Assembly: GCA_964472165.1 (NCBI GenBank)
Contig: CAYYJE010000029.1
Location: 1-31,038 of the forward strand
From: UBA1413 sp964472165
GTDB taxonomy: Bacteria; Bacteroidota; Bacteroidia; Bacteroidales; Prolixibacteraceae
Direction: 5' to 3'
DNA length: 31,038 nt
Under the pieces are notes generated by a model. That model was given only the letters and a program-made list of their open reading frames with translations. It was not told the origin of the DNA and made no database searches. Positions 23,312-31,038 of this stretch are shown here, in pieces; positions within the stretch are counted from its first letter, which is position 1; every line of letters begins with the position of its first letter. The position numbers were made by a program, and so were the translations under genes.

Positions 23312-23848
23312 ATGGAAGAATTAACCACAGGTACAAGAGTTGAACACCCCCGATACGGTCAGGGTATTGTCAGCAGGGTAAATCTGGCTGCCTACGAAAT
23401 TTTCTTTGAAAAAGGAGGTAAAATCGAAATCACCAAAAGAAATACCGATTTGACCGTCATCGAGTTGAAAGAAGAAGCCAGACAGGGAAAAACACTCACC
23501 CTGAAGGAAGTGGAGGACGTATTGACGGATGTGCTCGACAGGTATAACGGATTGTCCGGAATTGTGCCGCTGGCAGGCGAAAGATGGAAAGGCGGAACCC
23601 TGGTTCTGAAGCCGGCGAACCAGGATCTGCAGTCGAGGGAAATTCCCATCGAGGTATTTTTCCACAAAATCGTCATGTTGCGTGACCGTTTGCGCGTCCT
23701 TGAACAGAATATCAATTCTCATGCCGTGCTCTCTGACGACGACAAGGTGAATCTGCAGCAGTATATCACGAGGATTTATGGTTCCCTCACGACTTTCAAT
23801 ATCCTTTTTGCCGAAAAGGCTGACTATTTCGTGGGGGCAAAATCCTGA
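23312..23848 (+). CDS. Conserved-looking hypothetical protein with N-terminal small beta-barrel
   Basis: I do not recognise this 178-residue soluble protein. The N-terminal 45 residues (GTRVEHPRYGQGIVSRVN, then YEIFFEKGGKIEI) look like the small SH3/Tudor-like barrel found at the C-terminus of UvrD/PcrA helicases and in CarD-type RNA polymerase binders. The middle (KEVEDVLTDVLDRYNG) is helical. WKGGTLVLKP and IPIEVFFHKIVMLRDRLRVLEQNI suggest a strand pair and a long helix. The C-terminus is helical (LQQYITRIYGSLTTFNILF). A role on nucleic acid or polymerase is inference. It has its own promoter box and does not overlap neighbours. A firm coding start and balanced composition make it a real gene. 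Confidence 0.75.
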   Translation: MEELTTGTRVEHPRYGQGIVSRVNLAAYEIFFEKGGKIEITKRNTDLTVIELKEEARQGKTLTLKEVEDVLTDVLDRYNGLSGIVPLAGERWKGGTLVLKPANQDLQSREIPIEVFFHKIVMLRDRLRVLEQNINSHAVLSDDDKVNLQQYITRIYGSLTTFNILFAEKADYFVGAKS

Positions 23849-23928
23849 GCAGCTGAAAAGGAATTTGTGCCCGGGATGGGGCATTAGTCGTGTATATCAG
23901 ATAAGAAGCATTGTAATCACATTGAAAA

Positions 23929-24846
23929 ATGAAAACCAGAAAAATGAAAATCAGACTTATGATGATGATCCTGGCAACCATGGGTTTCGGAGCTGCGGCT
24001 CAGGATTTTACGTTAAAAGTATGGCCGGGTGGTGCACCTGACAGCAACGGGATTACCCTCCCTGAAGAAAAATATGATGGGGTCAGGGTCCGGAATGTAT
24101 CGGAAGCCGAAATGTATGTTTTTCTCCCTTCCAAAGCGAAAAACAGTGGAGCTGCAGTGGTCATATGTCCTGGTGGCGGATATGCCATTGAAGCGATGGA
24201 CCACGAAGGGTATGAGATGGCCAGATGGCTCGCTGAAAGGGGAGTTGCCGGCATTGTTCTGAAATACAGGCTTCCCAACGGTCACCACCAGATTCCCTCA
24301 GGGGATGCCAGGAGAACTCTCCGCACTGTCAGACTCAATGCCGCACAATGGGGAATTGATCCGGGAAAAATTGGAATCGCCGGTTCCTCCGCAGGTGGTC
24401 ACCTGGCCTCTACCGTGGGTACACGTTTTGACATGGGGGATCCCAATGCCGCGGATGCAGTTGAAAAAATCAGCTGTCGGCCTGATTTCATGCTTCTTCT
24501 TTATCCTGTCATTTCCCTGAAAGAGGAGTATGGACACATCGGGTCACGGACCAACCTGATTGGAGCAGGAAATGACTGGAAGCTGGTTCAGCAATATTCC
24601 AATGAACTGCATGTAACCCCTGATACACCTCCCACATTTTTGGTGCTTGCCGACGACGACAAGGGGGTGCTACCCAAAAATTCAATTGAATTCTATATTG
24701 AACTGAAAAAGAACAATGTACCGGCTGAAATCCATATTTTTGCCAGGGGCGGCCATGGTTTTGGAATGCGGAACAACAATCTTCCCGTGAACCAATGGCC
24801 CGGTTTGTTCATGGACTGGCTGAAAGCAATGGAATTTGTGAAGTAA
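23929..24846 (+). CDS. Secreted alpha/beta hydrolase (esterase/lipase family)
   Basis: 305 residues with a signal peptide ending GAAAQ (about residue 25), so periplasmic or exported. The oxyanion loop is CPGGGYAIEAMDHEG (80-94), in place of the HGGG motif. The nucleophile elbow is GSSAGG with Ser154. The acid is one of the Asp cluster LADDDKG (241-244), and the His is H276 in GGHGFG. This layout matches the BD-FAE/acetyl-xylan-esterase-like hydrolases common in Bacteroidota, which remove acyl groups from plant or microbial glycans. No polysaccharide-utilisation genes are nearby, so the substrate is open. An ATG at 23944 (MKIRLMMM) is an alternative start. The NUDIX gene starts 2 nt after the stop. 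Confidence 0.85.
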   Translation: MKTRKMKIRLMMMILATMGFGAAAQDFTLKVWPGGAPDSNGITLPEEKYDGVRVRNVSEAEMYVFLPSKAKNSGAAVVICPGGGYAIEAMDHEGYEMARWLAERGVAGIVLKYRLPNGHHQIPSGDARRTLRTVRLNAAQWGIDPGKIGIAGSSAGGHLASTVGTRFDMGDPNAADAVEKISCRPDFMLLLYPVISLKEEYGHIGSRTNLIGAGNDWKLVQQYSNELHVTPDTPPTFLVLADDDKGVLPKNSIEFYIELKKNNVPAEIHIFARGGHGFGMRNNNLPVNQWPGLFMDWLKAMEFVK

Positions 24847-24848
24847 CC

Positions 24849-25397
24849 ATGGATAAAGCGCATCCCATTCATGTGCTTCGGTATTGTCCGCGTTGCGGAT
24901 CCCCGGAATTCCCTGCTACGGGCAGCAGGTCTTTTGGATGCGGGAACTGCGGGTTCCGGCTTTTTATCAATTCGGCAGCCGCTGTGGCTGCTCTGATTTT
25001 TGACAGGGAAGGTCGCTTGTTGGTTACCCGCAGGGCTATAGATCCCGATATCGGAAAAATGGATCTTCCTGGAGGATTTGTAGATCCGGATGAGACTGCT
25101 GAGGCAGCCGTCAGACGCGAATTACGGGAGGAATTGGGTGTGGAGGTAAAATCCCTTCGCTATTTAACCTCCAGATCCAACCAATACCTGTTCTCCGGAA
25201 TTGTGGTTTTCACCCTGGATCTGGCTTTCAGGGCTGAAATCGTGAATTTGGAAAATATGGTGGCATCGGACGACATCAGCGCGTTTGAATGGGTTGATCC
25301 CTCCACGGTCGACCCTGCTGAAATCCCTGCTCCTTCAATCCGTTATTTCATCAGAGAGGTTGCATTGCATGAAAAATCAAATCCGGAACAGAATTGA
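24849..25397 (+). CDS. NUDIX hydrolase with N-terminal zinc ribbon
   Basis: 182 residues. A four-Cys ribbon (C13, C16, C31, C34: YCPRCGSPEF and FGCGNCGF) precedes a NUDIX domain whose box is complete: G76, E82, then R90-E91 and E94-E95 in RRELREELG. Such ribbon-NUDIX proteins include NADH pyrophosphatase (NudC)-type and ADP-ribose-type enzymes; the SQPWPFPQxS NudC motif is not seen, so the substrate is not fixed. The ATG at 24849 is 2 nt after the hydrolase stop; an upstream in-frame start would overlap that gene. The end overlaps the aminopeptidase start by 29 nt, so the three genes probably form one operon. Confidence 0.87.
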   Translation: MDKAHPIHVLRYCPRCGSPEFPATGSRSFGCGNCGFRLFINSAAAVAALIFDREGRLLVTRRAIDPDIGKMDLPGGFVDPDETAEAAVRRELREELGVEVKSLRYLTSRSNQYLFSGIVVFTLDLAFRAEIVNLENMVASDDISAFEWVDPSTVDPAEIPAPSIRYFIREVALHEKSNPEQN

Positions 25398-27153
25398 ACT
25401 TGTGCGGGCTATCCTGAAAAGAGAAGGCCTCGATGCATTCTATTTCCCGGGTACTGACCCTCACCGGAGTGAGTACCTGTGTGAGCACTGGCAGTTACGG
25501 CGCTTTCTGACCGGCTTTACGGGTTCTTTCGGGGAAGTGGTGATTACCGCTGAGGAAGCCGGTCTGTGGACGGATTCGAGGTATTTTTTACAGGCGGCAG
25601 CTCAGCTTGAGGGTACAGGAATCCAACTCTTCAAATTGAGGGTTCCCGGTGAAGTTACCGTCATTTCCTGGCTTTGCGCGACTCTTCCGCAAGGAAGCAG
25701 GGTGGGAGCGGATCCGGAATCACTGCCCTACGAAATCTGCCGGGTGATGTCGGAAAATCTGGGGAAAAGGAAGATTTCCCTCGTGCTCACCCCTGGCATC
25801 CCGGAGGAAATATGGAGTGATAGACCTGATTTGCCGCACAACCCTGTTTTTGGACTGGAACCTGCGGTGACAGGTGAAACGCGTAGGCAAAAGCGGAGCC
25901 GTATCAATGAAATCCTTGACGGGAAAGGCGCCGGGATAACCCTTGTGACAGCCCTTGATGAGCTGGCCTGGACCTTCAATCTCCGTGGCAGCGATGTGGC
26001 TTATAACCCTGTCTTTATGGGATACGCAGTGACAGGTAAAACCTTCAGTCACCTGTTTGTGAATGACGACATGTTGCCTGCGCCGCTTAAAGAATTGTTG
26101 CAGCAGGAAGGAATCACCTGTTTGCCTTATTCTTCCTTTTTCCCATTTTTGTCAGGCATCAGGGATCAAACTGTGTATCTCGATCCTTCGCAGGTCAACA
26201 CCCGGATCTACACCACACTTGCCAGCCATTGCAGGATTGTGGAAGGAGCCTCAGTTCCCGGAGCGCTTAAAGCCGTTAAAAATAATAGTGAGCTGGATGG
26301 TTTCCGGGATGTGATGCTGAAAGATGGAGCCGCTATGGTCGGTTTCCTGAAATGGCTTGACGACAACCGGAAAAATCCGGATGTCACTGAATATACCGTG
26401 GCCGAGAAGGTTAGAGAATTCCGGTCGGCCCAACCGGGCTTTCAGGGAGAAAGCTTTGCACCCATTGTGGGGTACGGCGATCACGGTGCAATCGTCCACT
26501 ATTCGGTGGATGCGCTTTCTGCCTGTGCACTGAAGCCGGAAGGAGTATTGCTCCTCGATTCGGGAGGGCAGTATCTTTCCGGAACTACCGATATTACCCG
26601 GACTGTTGCTTTGGGAGAAGTGACGGAACAACAGAAAACCGATTTCACACTTGTGCTGAAGGGACTTATTGCCCTCTCCTCTGTCACATTCCCGGAAGGA
26701 ACAAAAGGAATTCACCTGGATAGTCTGGCACGCCTTCCGCTCTGGTCTCACGGGCTGGATTACGGACATGGAACAGGCCATGGCGTGGGCCATTTCCTGA
26801 ATGTCCATGAGGGGCCGGCAAGCATACGAAGGGAGTGGAATCCATATGAGATCAGACCAGGTATGGTAATTACCAACGAACCCGGAATATACCGGCAGGG
26901 AGAATATGGCATACGGATCGAGAATATGATGGTGTGTGTGGAAAAACAAAATACTCCCTTTGGAAAGTTTCTGGGATTTGAAACGCTTACCCTGTGCCCT
27001 GTTGACCTGAATCTGGTAATCACTTCGCTGCTTACCCCGGAAGAGAAAAACTGGTTAAACGGGTATCATCAAAGGGTCAGAAGGATGTTAACTCCTTATC
27101 TTCAAGACAGTCTCATCCGGTTTCTGGAAGAAAAAACAAGGGAAATTCATTGA
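25369..27153 (+). CDS. pepP: Xaa-Pro aminopeptidase (aminopeptidase P, M24B)
   Basis: Dinuclear-metal peptidase removing the N-terminal residue from Xaa-Pro peptides. The 594-residue protein has the three-domain layout of the eukaryotic-like enzyme: creatinase-like N domain (LDAFYFPGTDPHRSEYL), second creatinase-like domain (about 155-300), then the pita-bread catalytic domain. Metal ligands are D397 (LLLDSGG), D408 (GTTDITRT), H471 (GTGHGVGH), E504 (TNEPGIY) and E518 (GIRIENM). A short C-terminal extension follows. The ATG at 25369 is inside the NUDIX reading frame and gives MKNQIRNRIELVR, the usual start; an earlier in-frame codon would add a non-homologous stretch. No signal peptide: cytoplasmic. 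Confidence 0.93.
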   Translation: MKNQIRNRIELVRAILKREGLDAFYFPGTDPHRSEYLCEHWQLRRFLTGFTGSFGEVVITAEEAGLWTDSRYFLQAAAQLEGTGIQLFKLRVPGEVTVISWLCATLPQGSRVGADPESLPYEICRVMSENLGKRKISLVLTPGIPEEIWSDRPDLPHNPVFGLEPAVTGETRRQKRSRINEILDGKGAGITLVTALDELAWTFNLRGSDVAYNPVFMGYAVTGKTFSHLFVNDDMLPAPLKELLQQEGITCLPYSSFFPFLSGIRDQTVYLDPSQVNTRIYTTLASHCRIVEGASVPGALKAVKNNSELDGFRDVMLKDGAAMVGFLKWLDDNRKNPDVTEYTVAEKVREFRSAQPGFQGESFAPIVGYGDHGAIVHYSVDALSACALKPEGVLLLDSGGQYLSGTTDITRTVALGEVTEQQKTDFTLVLKGLIALSSVTFPEGTKGIHLDSLARLPLWSHGLDYGHGTGHGVGHFLNVHEGPASIRREWNPYEIRPGMVITNEPGIYRQGEYGIRIENMMVCVEKQNTPFGKFLGFETLTLCPVDLNLVITSLLTPEEKNWLNGYHQRVRRMLTPYLQDSLIRFLEEKTREIH

Positions 27154-27197
27154 CAAGAACACCGGAAACGGACACCTGAAGAGGTAAAAATTTGATT

Positions 27198-27842
27198 ATG
27201 AATAAGAAAGATCTATATCTCCGGGTCATTGATTTTTTTGAAAACACCATGCCGGTAGCCGAAACTGAACTCCGGTATGAAAATCCTTTTCATCTGATTG
27301 TGGCAGTGATATTGTCGGCGCAGTGTACCGACAAGCGGGTCAACCTGATTACACCGGCACTGTTGCAGAAGTATCCCGATCCCTGGAAAATGGCTGAAGC
27401 GGAACCTTCAGATCTTCTTGAATATATTGGGAGTTGTTCTTATCCCAACAACAAGGCTAAACATCTGGTAGGGATGGCCCGGGAGCTGGTCCGGTCTTTT
27501 AACGGGGAAGTTCCAGGGGATCGTGATGAACTTCAGAAGCTGCCGGGAGTCGGGCGTAAAACAGCCAACGTGATTGCATCTGTTGCCTTCAATCAACCTG
27601 CCATGGCTGTGGACACCCATGTTTTCAGGGTAGCTGCAAGAATAGGCCTCACCGTCAATGCGAAAAATCCACTTGAGACGGAAAAACAATTGGTGGAGCA
27701 CATCCCTGAAGCGTTGCTGCCCAAGGCACACCACTGGTTGATTCTTCACGGGCGTTACATCTGCAAAGCACGGAAACCTGACTGTGAGCGATGCGGATTG
27801 ACAGAGGTGTGTGCCTATTTCAGCCAGTCAGGCCAGCAATAA
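27198..27842 (+). CDS. nth: Endonuclease III
   Basis: Bifunctional DNA glycosylase/AP lyase for oxidised pyrimidines in base-excision repair. 214 residues, normal. The helix-hairpin-helix LPGVGRKTANV carries the catalytic lysine K121; the catalytic Asp is D139 in AVDTHVFRV. The C-terminal [4Fe-4S] loop is complete, CX6CX2CX5C at C189, C196, C199 and C205. ATG at 27198 is preferred over the in-frame TTG at 27192. The 3' end overlaps the convergent ZIP transporter by 15 nt. It follows pepP after 44 nt and may be in that operon. Confidence 0.96.
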   Translation: MNKKDLYLRVIDFFENTMPVAETELRYENPFHLIVAVILSAQCTDKRVNLITPALLQKYPDPWKMAEAEPSDLLEYIGSCSYPNNKAKHLVGMARELVRSFNGEVPGDRDELQKLPGVGRKTANVIASVAFNQPAMAVDTHVFRVAARIGLTVNAKNPLETEKQLVEHIPEALLPKAHHWLILHGRYICKARKPDCERCGLTEVCAYFSQSGQQ

Positions 27843-28661
27843 AAGACTTAAGGCCATCACTCCCATGCCTCCGGTTAACCCGTAAATGGCAAGGTGGTGC
27901 TCTCCGAATTCCTCGGCCGATGGCAACAATTCATCGAGAGAAATATAAACCATAATTCCGGAAACCCCGGCCAGGGTTGCGGCAAATACCAGGTCGAAAT
28001 TCCCGGCATGCAGAAATGGCATCAAAACCAGATAAGCCAGCAAGGCGCCAACGGGTTCTGACAATCCGGAAAGGAATGAGAGCATAAAGGCTTTTTTCCG
28101 GTTGCCTGTCGCATAGAAAACCGGTACCGATACCGCAATTCCTTCCGGAATATTATGGATGGCCACGGCCACAGCGATGGCAATACCGAGTGTGGGATCC
28201 TTAATCGCCGACATAAAGGTGGCAATTCCTTCCGGGAAGTTGTGGATACCCACTGCAAGCGATGTCATCAGTCCGAGACGGTACAACCGCCTGAAGTTGC
28301 TGGCTTTGTTTTCATTGTCCATCGATTCAACGGAACGCATTTCATGGGGATTTTCCGCCGACGGAATGAACTTGTCAATCAGGCCGATCAGCAGCATTCC
28401 CCCGAAAAACGCAGTGAGGGTATAGAGGGTTCCGTTAAAGGTTCCGTACGAAGCAATAAAACTCTCCCGGGCATCCGGAAAAATTTCGATAAAGGAGATG
28501 TATATCATCACTCCGGCCGAAAAACCAAGTGCCAGCGATAAAAGTTTGGTGTTGGTTCTTTTTGCAATAAATGCAATGGCACTTCCTATGCCGGTACTTA
28601 ACCCCGCAAACAGTGTCAGTAAAAATGCCAGAAGAATATGCTGACTTTCTATCCCTTCCAT
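27828..28661 (-). CDS. zupT: ZIP-family zinc transporter, ZupT-like
   Basis: Inner-membrane importer of zinc and possibly iron, manganese or cobalt; 277 residues with eight predicted helices. The metal-path motifs are paired: AVGIHNFPEGIATF in TM4 and VAIHNIPEGIAVSV in TM5, with LSGLSEPVGALLAYL next. A cytoplasmic loop (NPHEMRSVESMDNENKAS) separates TM3 and TM4 but has few histidines. It is convergent with nth, whose last codons overlap its own. Its upstream region is shared with the ferredoxin gene. No Zur box could be recognised by eye. Confidence 0.92.
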   Translation of the reverse strand: MEGIESQHILLAFLLTLFAGLSTGIGSAIAFIAKRTNTKLLSLALGFSAGVMIYISFIEIFPDARESFIASYGTFNGTLYTLTAFFGGMLLIGLIDKFIPSAENPHEMRSVESMDNENKASNFRRLYRLGLMTSLAVGIHNFPEGIATFMSAIKDPTLGIAIAVAVAIHNIPEGIAVSVPVFYATGNRKKAFMLSFLSGLSEPVGALLAYLVLMPFLHAGNFDLVFAATLAGVSGIMVYISLDELLPSAEEFGEHHLAIYGLTGGMGVMALSLLLLA

Positions 28662-28826
28662 TTGATGCTGATTTTGGATGTGGCCGGTAAAAATACGATA
28701 AAAACTCTATTTGGCCTTCAGGGTGTGCTAATTTATAATGAAAAGATATCCAGTTATTTAAGTGAAGAATTATCAACCGTGATCATTTTTAGAACGAATA
28801 TCACTGTTTTATTATTCCAAACTTAT

Positions 28827-28834
28827 TACATTTG
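28827..28834 (+). promoter_or_regulatory. Bacteroidota -7 promoter box for ferredoxin
   Basis: TACATTTG, a full TAnnTTTG match, 36 nt before the ferredoxin ATG. The rest of the 209-bp gap to the ZIP gene is A/T-rich and shows nothing else clear. Confidence 0.6.
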
Positions 28835-28870
28835 CCCTCAACAACCTTGTTTAATATAAATATTAAAGCT

Positions 28871-29041
28871 ATGGCTTACAAAATTTCTGACGAATGTATT
28901 GCATGTGGAACTTGCATTGATGAATGTCCGGTTGAAGCTATCTCTGAAGGTGATATCTATGTGATTGATCCTGAACTTTGTACCGATTGCGGTTCTTGTG
29001 CCGAAGTATGCCCCGTTGAAGCAATCGCTCCAGCGGAATAA
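28871..29041 (+). CDS. 2[4Fe-4S] ferredoxin
   Basis: 56-residue clostridial-type ferredoxin, a small electron carrier for pyruvate/2-oxoacid:ferredoxin oxidoreductases and similar enzymes in anaerobes. Both cluster motifs are complete: C9, C12, C15 with C47, and C37, C40, C43 with C19 (CIACGTCIDECP and CTDCGSCAEVCP). The ATG at 28871 gives the standard MAYKISDECI start; an upstream in-frame ATG would add 13 unrelated residues inside the promoter region. It is monocistronic, bounded by its own promoter box and terminator. Its presence suggests an anaerobic or facultative lifestyle. Confidence 0.96.
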   Translation: MAYKISDECIACGTCIDECPVEAISEGDIYVIDPELCTDCGSCAEVCPVEAIAPAE

Positions 29042-29063
29042 TACCGGAGATTATAAAAAACAC

Positions 29064-29095
29064 AGCCTGTTGCGAAACGCAACAGGCTTTTTTTT
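29064..29095 (+). terminator. Intrinsic terminator after ferredoxin
   Basis: An 11-bp perfect stem (29064-29074 with 29078-29088), AAA loop, then eight T. It isolates the ferredoxin transcript from secA. Confidence 0.95.
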
Positions 29096-29126
29096 CTTCA
29101 TTATTTCAAAAGCACTCTACATTGAC

Positions 29127-29134
29127 TACATTTG
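29127..29134 (+). promoter_or_regulatory. Bacteroidota -7 promoter box for secA
   Basis: TACATTTG, a full TAnnTTTG match, 33 nt before the secA ATG and just after the ferredoxin terminator. A TTG lies too close for a -33 element. Confidence 0.6.
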
Positions 29135-29167
29135 CAGGGATATACTTTTAATAAAGGATCAAGGAAT

Positions 29168-31038
29168 ATGGCATTTATCACAAAAATACTTGGAAAGATT
29201 CTGGGGAATAAATCGGAACGGGACATCAACGAAATGATGCCGCTGGTTGAAAAAACCAAGATTGAATACGACCGTTTGATAGGATTTTCCAACGATGAAC
29301 TCAGGGCTGAAACTTTCAGGATCAAGGAATTGATCAAATCGCGTATCAGGGATGAAGAAGAGGAAATTGCTTCACTGAAGGAAAAGGTTGAAGAAATAGA
29401 GATACAGGAAAGCGAAAAGTTATATGAGCGGATCGACAGGCTGGAAGAGGTAATTATTGAAAAGATTGAAGCTGCGCTCCTTGAAGTATTGCCTGTGGCT
29501 TTTGCGATTGTTAAAGAAACCGCCAACCGTTTTTTCCAGAATGAACGGGTGGTGGTCACTGCCTCGGATTTTGACCGGGACCTGGCTGCCCACAGAACCA
29601 GTGTGGTCATTGAAGGGGACAAGGCTGTCTGGTTTAACAAATGGATGGCCGGAGGAAATGAAATTACCTGGGACATGGTTCATTACGATGTCCAGCTTAT
29701 TGGCGGTGTCGTGCTGCACCAGGGGAAAATTGCAGAAATGGCTACCGGTGAAGGAAAGACACTGGTGGCTACCTTACCTGTGTTTCTGAATGCGTTGGCA
29801 GGAAAAGGTGTTCACATTGTGACCGTCAACGATTACCTTTCCAAACGCGACTCTGAATGGATGGGCCCGATCTTCGAATTTCACGGTTTGACCGTGGATT
29901 GCATCGACAAACATCAGCCCAATTCCGAAGCACGCAGAAAAGCCTACAACGCCGACATCACCTACGGTACCAATAATGAATTCGGCTTCGATTATCTGCG
30001 TGACAACATGGCCATCAATCCTCAGGATCTTGTTCAGCGCAAACACCACTATGCCATTGTGGACGAGGTCGACTCCGTTTTAATTGACGATGCACGTACC
30101 CCACTGATCATTTCCGGCCCGGTTCCCAAAGGAGAGGACCAGCAGTTTGAAGAACTCAAACCTTACGTGGAAAAGGTAGTCCGGGCACAACGCGAAATGG
30201 TCAATACCATCTTCGCCGAGGCCAGGAAGTTACTTAATAAACCTGATGCCACTGATGATGAACGAAAAGAGGGGGGATTGCTTCTGCTTCGGGCACATAA
30301 AGGATTGCCAAAAAATAAGGCACTCATCAAATTCCTCAGTGAAGAGGGGATCAAACAGATTCTCCTCAAAACGGAAAATTTCTATATGCAGGACAACAAC
30401 AAAAACATGCATATTGTAACCGATCCGCTCTATTTTATCATTGAGGAGAAGCAAAATTCGGTAGAGCTGACGGACAAAGGGATTGACTTGATTTCCGCCG
30501 GTTTTGAAGATGCTTCATTTTTCATACTTCCTGATATGGGAGCTGAAATTGCTGAACTCCAGAATTCAAAGCTCACTCCGGAAGTGTTGCTCGAGAAAAA
30601 GGATGCCCTGTTACAGGATTATGCCGTTAAATCGGAACGGGTTCATACCGTTAACCAGCTTTTCAAGGCATACACCATGTTTGAAAAAGATGTGGAATAT
30701 GTAGTACTCGACAACAAGGTTAAGATTGTAGATGAGCAGACTGGCCGTATCCTCGAAGGCCGGCGTTATTCCGACGGACTCCACCAGGCCATTGAAGCCA
30801 AGGAGAGGGTGAAAGTGGAAGCTGCCACCCAGACGTTTGCGACGATCACCCTGCAGAACTATTTCAGGATGTATCACAAACTGGCGGGTATGACAGGTAC
30901 TGCTGAGACGGAAGCAGGGGAACTCTGGGACATCTACAAACTGGAGGTTGTGGTAATTCCTACCAACAAACCTGTTGTCAGAAAAGACGAGGAAGACCTT
31001 GTTTATAAAACCAAACGGGAAAAATACAATGCGGTAAT
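29168..31038 (+). CDS. secA: Preprotein translocase ATPase SecA, 3' end cut by window edge
   Basis: Motor that pushes unfolded preproteins through SecYEG. The visible 623 residues begin MAFITKILGKILGNKSERDI. Walker A is MATGEGKTLVATLP (191-204) and Walker B/DEAD-like is IVDEVDSVLIDDARTPLIIS (297-316). YGTNNEFGFDYLRDNM and MTGTAETEAGELWDIY are SecA signatures. Between the first helix and Walker A, residues 55-118 form a Glu/Lys-rich, probably coiled-coil insertion (RDEEEEIASLKEKVEEIEIQ and on) that E. coli SecA lacks and that is typical of Bacteroidota. Another charged stretch (about 335-385) interrupts the preprotein cross-linking region. The C-terminal wing, scaffold and any zinc-binding tail lie beyond the window. 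Confidence 0.97.
   Translation, partial: MAFITKILGKILGNKSERDINEMMPLVEKTKIEYDRLIGFSNDELRAETFRIKELIKSRIRDEEEEIASLKEKVEEIEIQESEKLYERIDRLEEVIIEKIEAALLEVLPVAFAIVKETANRFFQNERVVVTASDFDRDLAAHRTSVVIEGDKAVWFNKWMAGGNEITWDMVHYDVQLIGGVVLHQGKIAEMATGEGKTLVATLPVFLNALAGKGVHIVTVNDYLSKRDSEWMGPIFEFHGLTVDCIDKHQPNSEARRKAYNADITYGTNNEFGFDYLRDNMAINPQDLVQRKHHYAIVDEVDSVLIDDARTPLIISGPVPKGEDQQFEELKPYVEKVVRAQREMVNTIFAEARKLLNKPDATDDERKEGGLLLLRAHKGLPKNKALIKFLSEEGIKQILLKTENFYMQDNNKNMHIVTDPLYFIIEEKQNSVELTDKGIDLISAGFEDASFFILPDMGAEIAELQNSKLTPEVLLEKKDALLQDYAVKSERVHTVNQLFKAYTMFEKDVEYVVLDNKVKIVDEQTGRILEGRRYSDGLHQAIEAKERVKVEAATQTFATITLQNYFRMYHKLAGMTGTAETEAGELWDIYKLEVVVIPTNKPVVRKDEEDLVYKTKREKYNAV

Noticed and set aside
26251..26949. 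232-codon open frame antisense to pepP
   Set aside because: It lies wholly within the aminopeptidase catalytic domain, shows no domain or start signal, and fits a shadow frame.
28638..28859. 73-codon frame between the ZIP transporter and ferredoxin
   Set aside because: It spans the ZIP start and the ferredoxin promoter, with no plausible initiation context.
1..31038. CRISPR array, insertion sequence, prophage or defence island
   Set aside because: No regular spaced repeats, no transposase or integrase motif, and nearly all bases are accounted for by housekeeping or envelope genes.

Overview
The window is a gene-dense stretch of a Bacteroidota chromosome, most likely order Bacteroidales or a close relative. 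The supports are: many gene starts preceded by the Bacteroidota-type -7 box TAnnTTTG; few Shine-Dalgarno sequences; lipoproteins with acidic residues just after the lipidated Cys; a cobalamin riboswitch in front of a BtuB-like receptor followed by a BtuG-like lipoprotein; the LL-diaminopimelate aminotransferase (DapL) route to lysine; and a SecA with a long charged insertion. No transposase, integrase, prophage, CRISPR array, rRNA or tRNA was seen. The content is core metabolism, DNA repair and envelope genes, not an accessory island.

Left part (1-7.3 kb): a partial dapL diverges from lysA, followed by a family-4 glycosyltransferase and a TsaC/Sua5-type enzyme, closed by a strong bidirectional terminator shared with mscL. 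A hotdog thioesterase then converges on the rpsP-rimM unit, which reads leftward. A surface-type lipoprotein of unknown function follows.

Middle part (7.3-17.4 kb): a leftward TPR protein-EamA transporter-ruvC operon diverges from a rightward lipA-umuD pair. UmuD has no UmuC beside it. A small outer-membrane barrel gene comes next. It converges on a leftward operon ligA-DUF6913-like-dapA-nspC, which links DNA ligation, lysine/DAP synthesis and the last step of spermidine/norspermidine synthesis. The stop-proximal ends of dapA and nspC share a 12-nt direct repeat.

Right part (17.4-31 kb): a cobalamin riboswitch with a readable expression platform (two mutually exclusive hairpins, one covering the start codon) precedes a btuB-like/btuG-like vitamin B12 uptake pair. 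After it come slyD, aroC-UPF0251, an uncharacterised 178-residue protein, a secreted alpha/beta hydrolase, a Zn-ribbon NUDIX hydrolase overlapping an aminopeptidase P, nth (endonuclease III) overlapping a convergent ZIP transporter, a 2[4Fe-4S] ferredoxin with a clear terminator, and the first two thirds of secA, which runs off the right edge.

The most rewarding parts are the B12 cassette with its switch architecture, the orphan UmuD translationally coupled to lipoyl synthase, the lysine/polyamine gene grouping, and the unknown proteins at 6611-7324, 14861-15364 and 23312-23848. I found no convincing wholly new multi-gene system. All functional calls come from reading motifs by eye; no database search was run.
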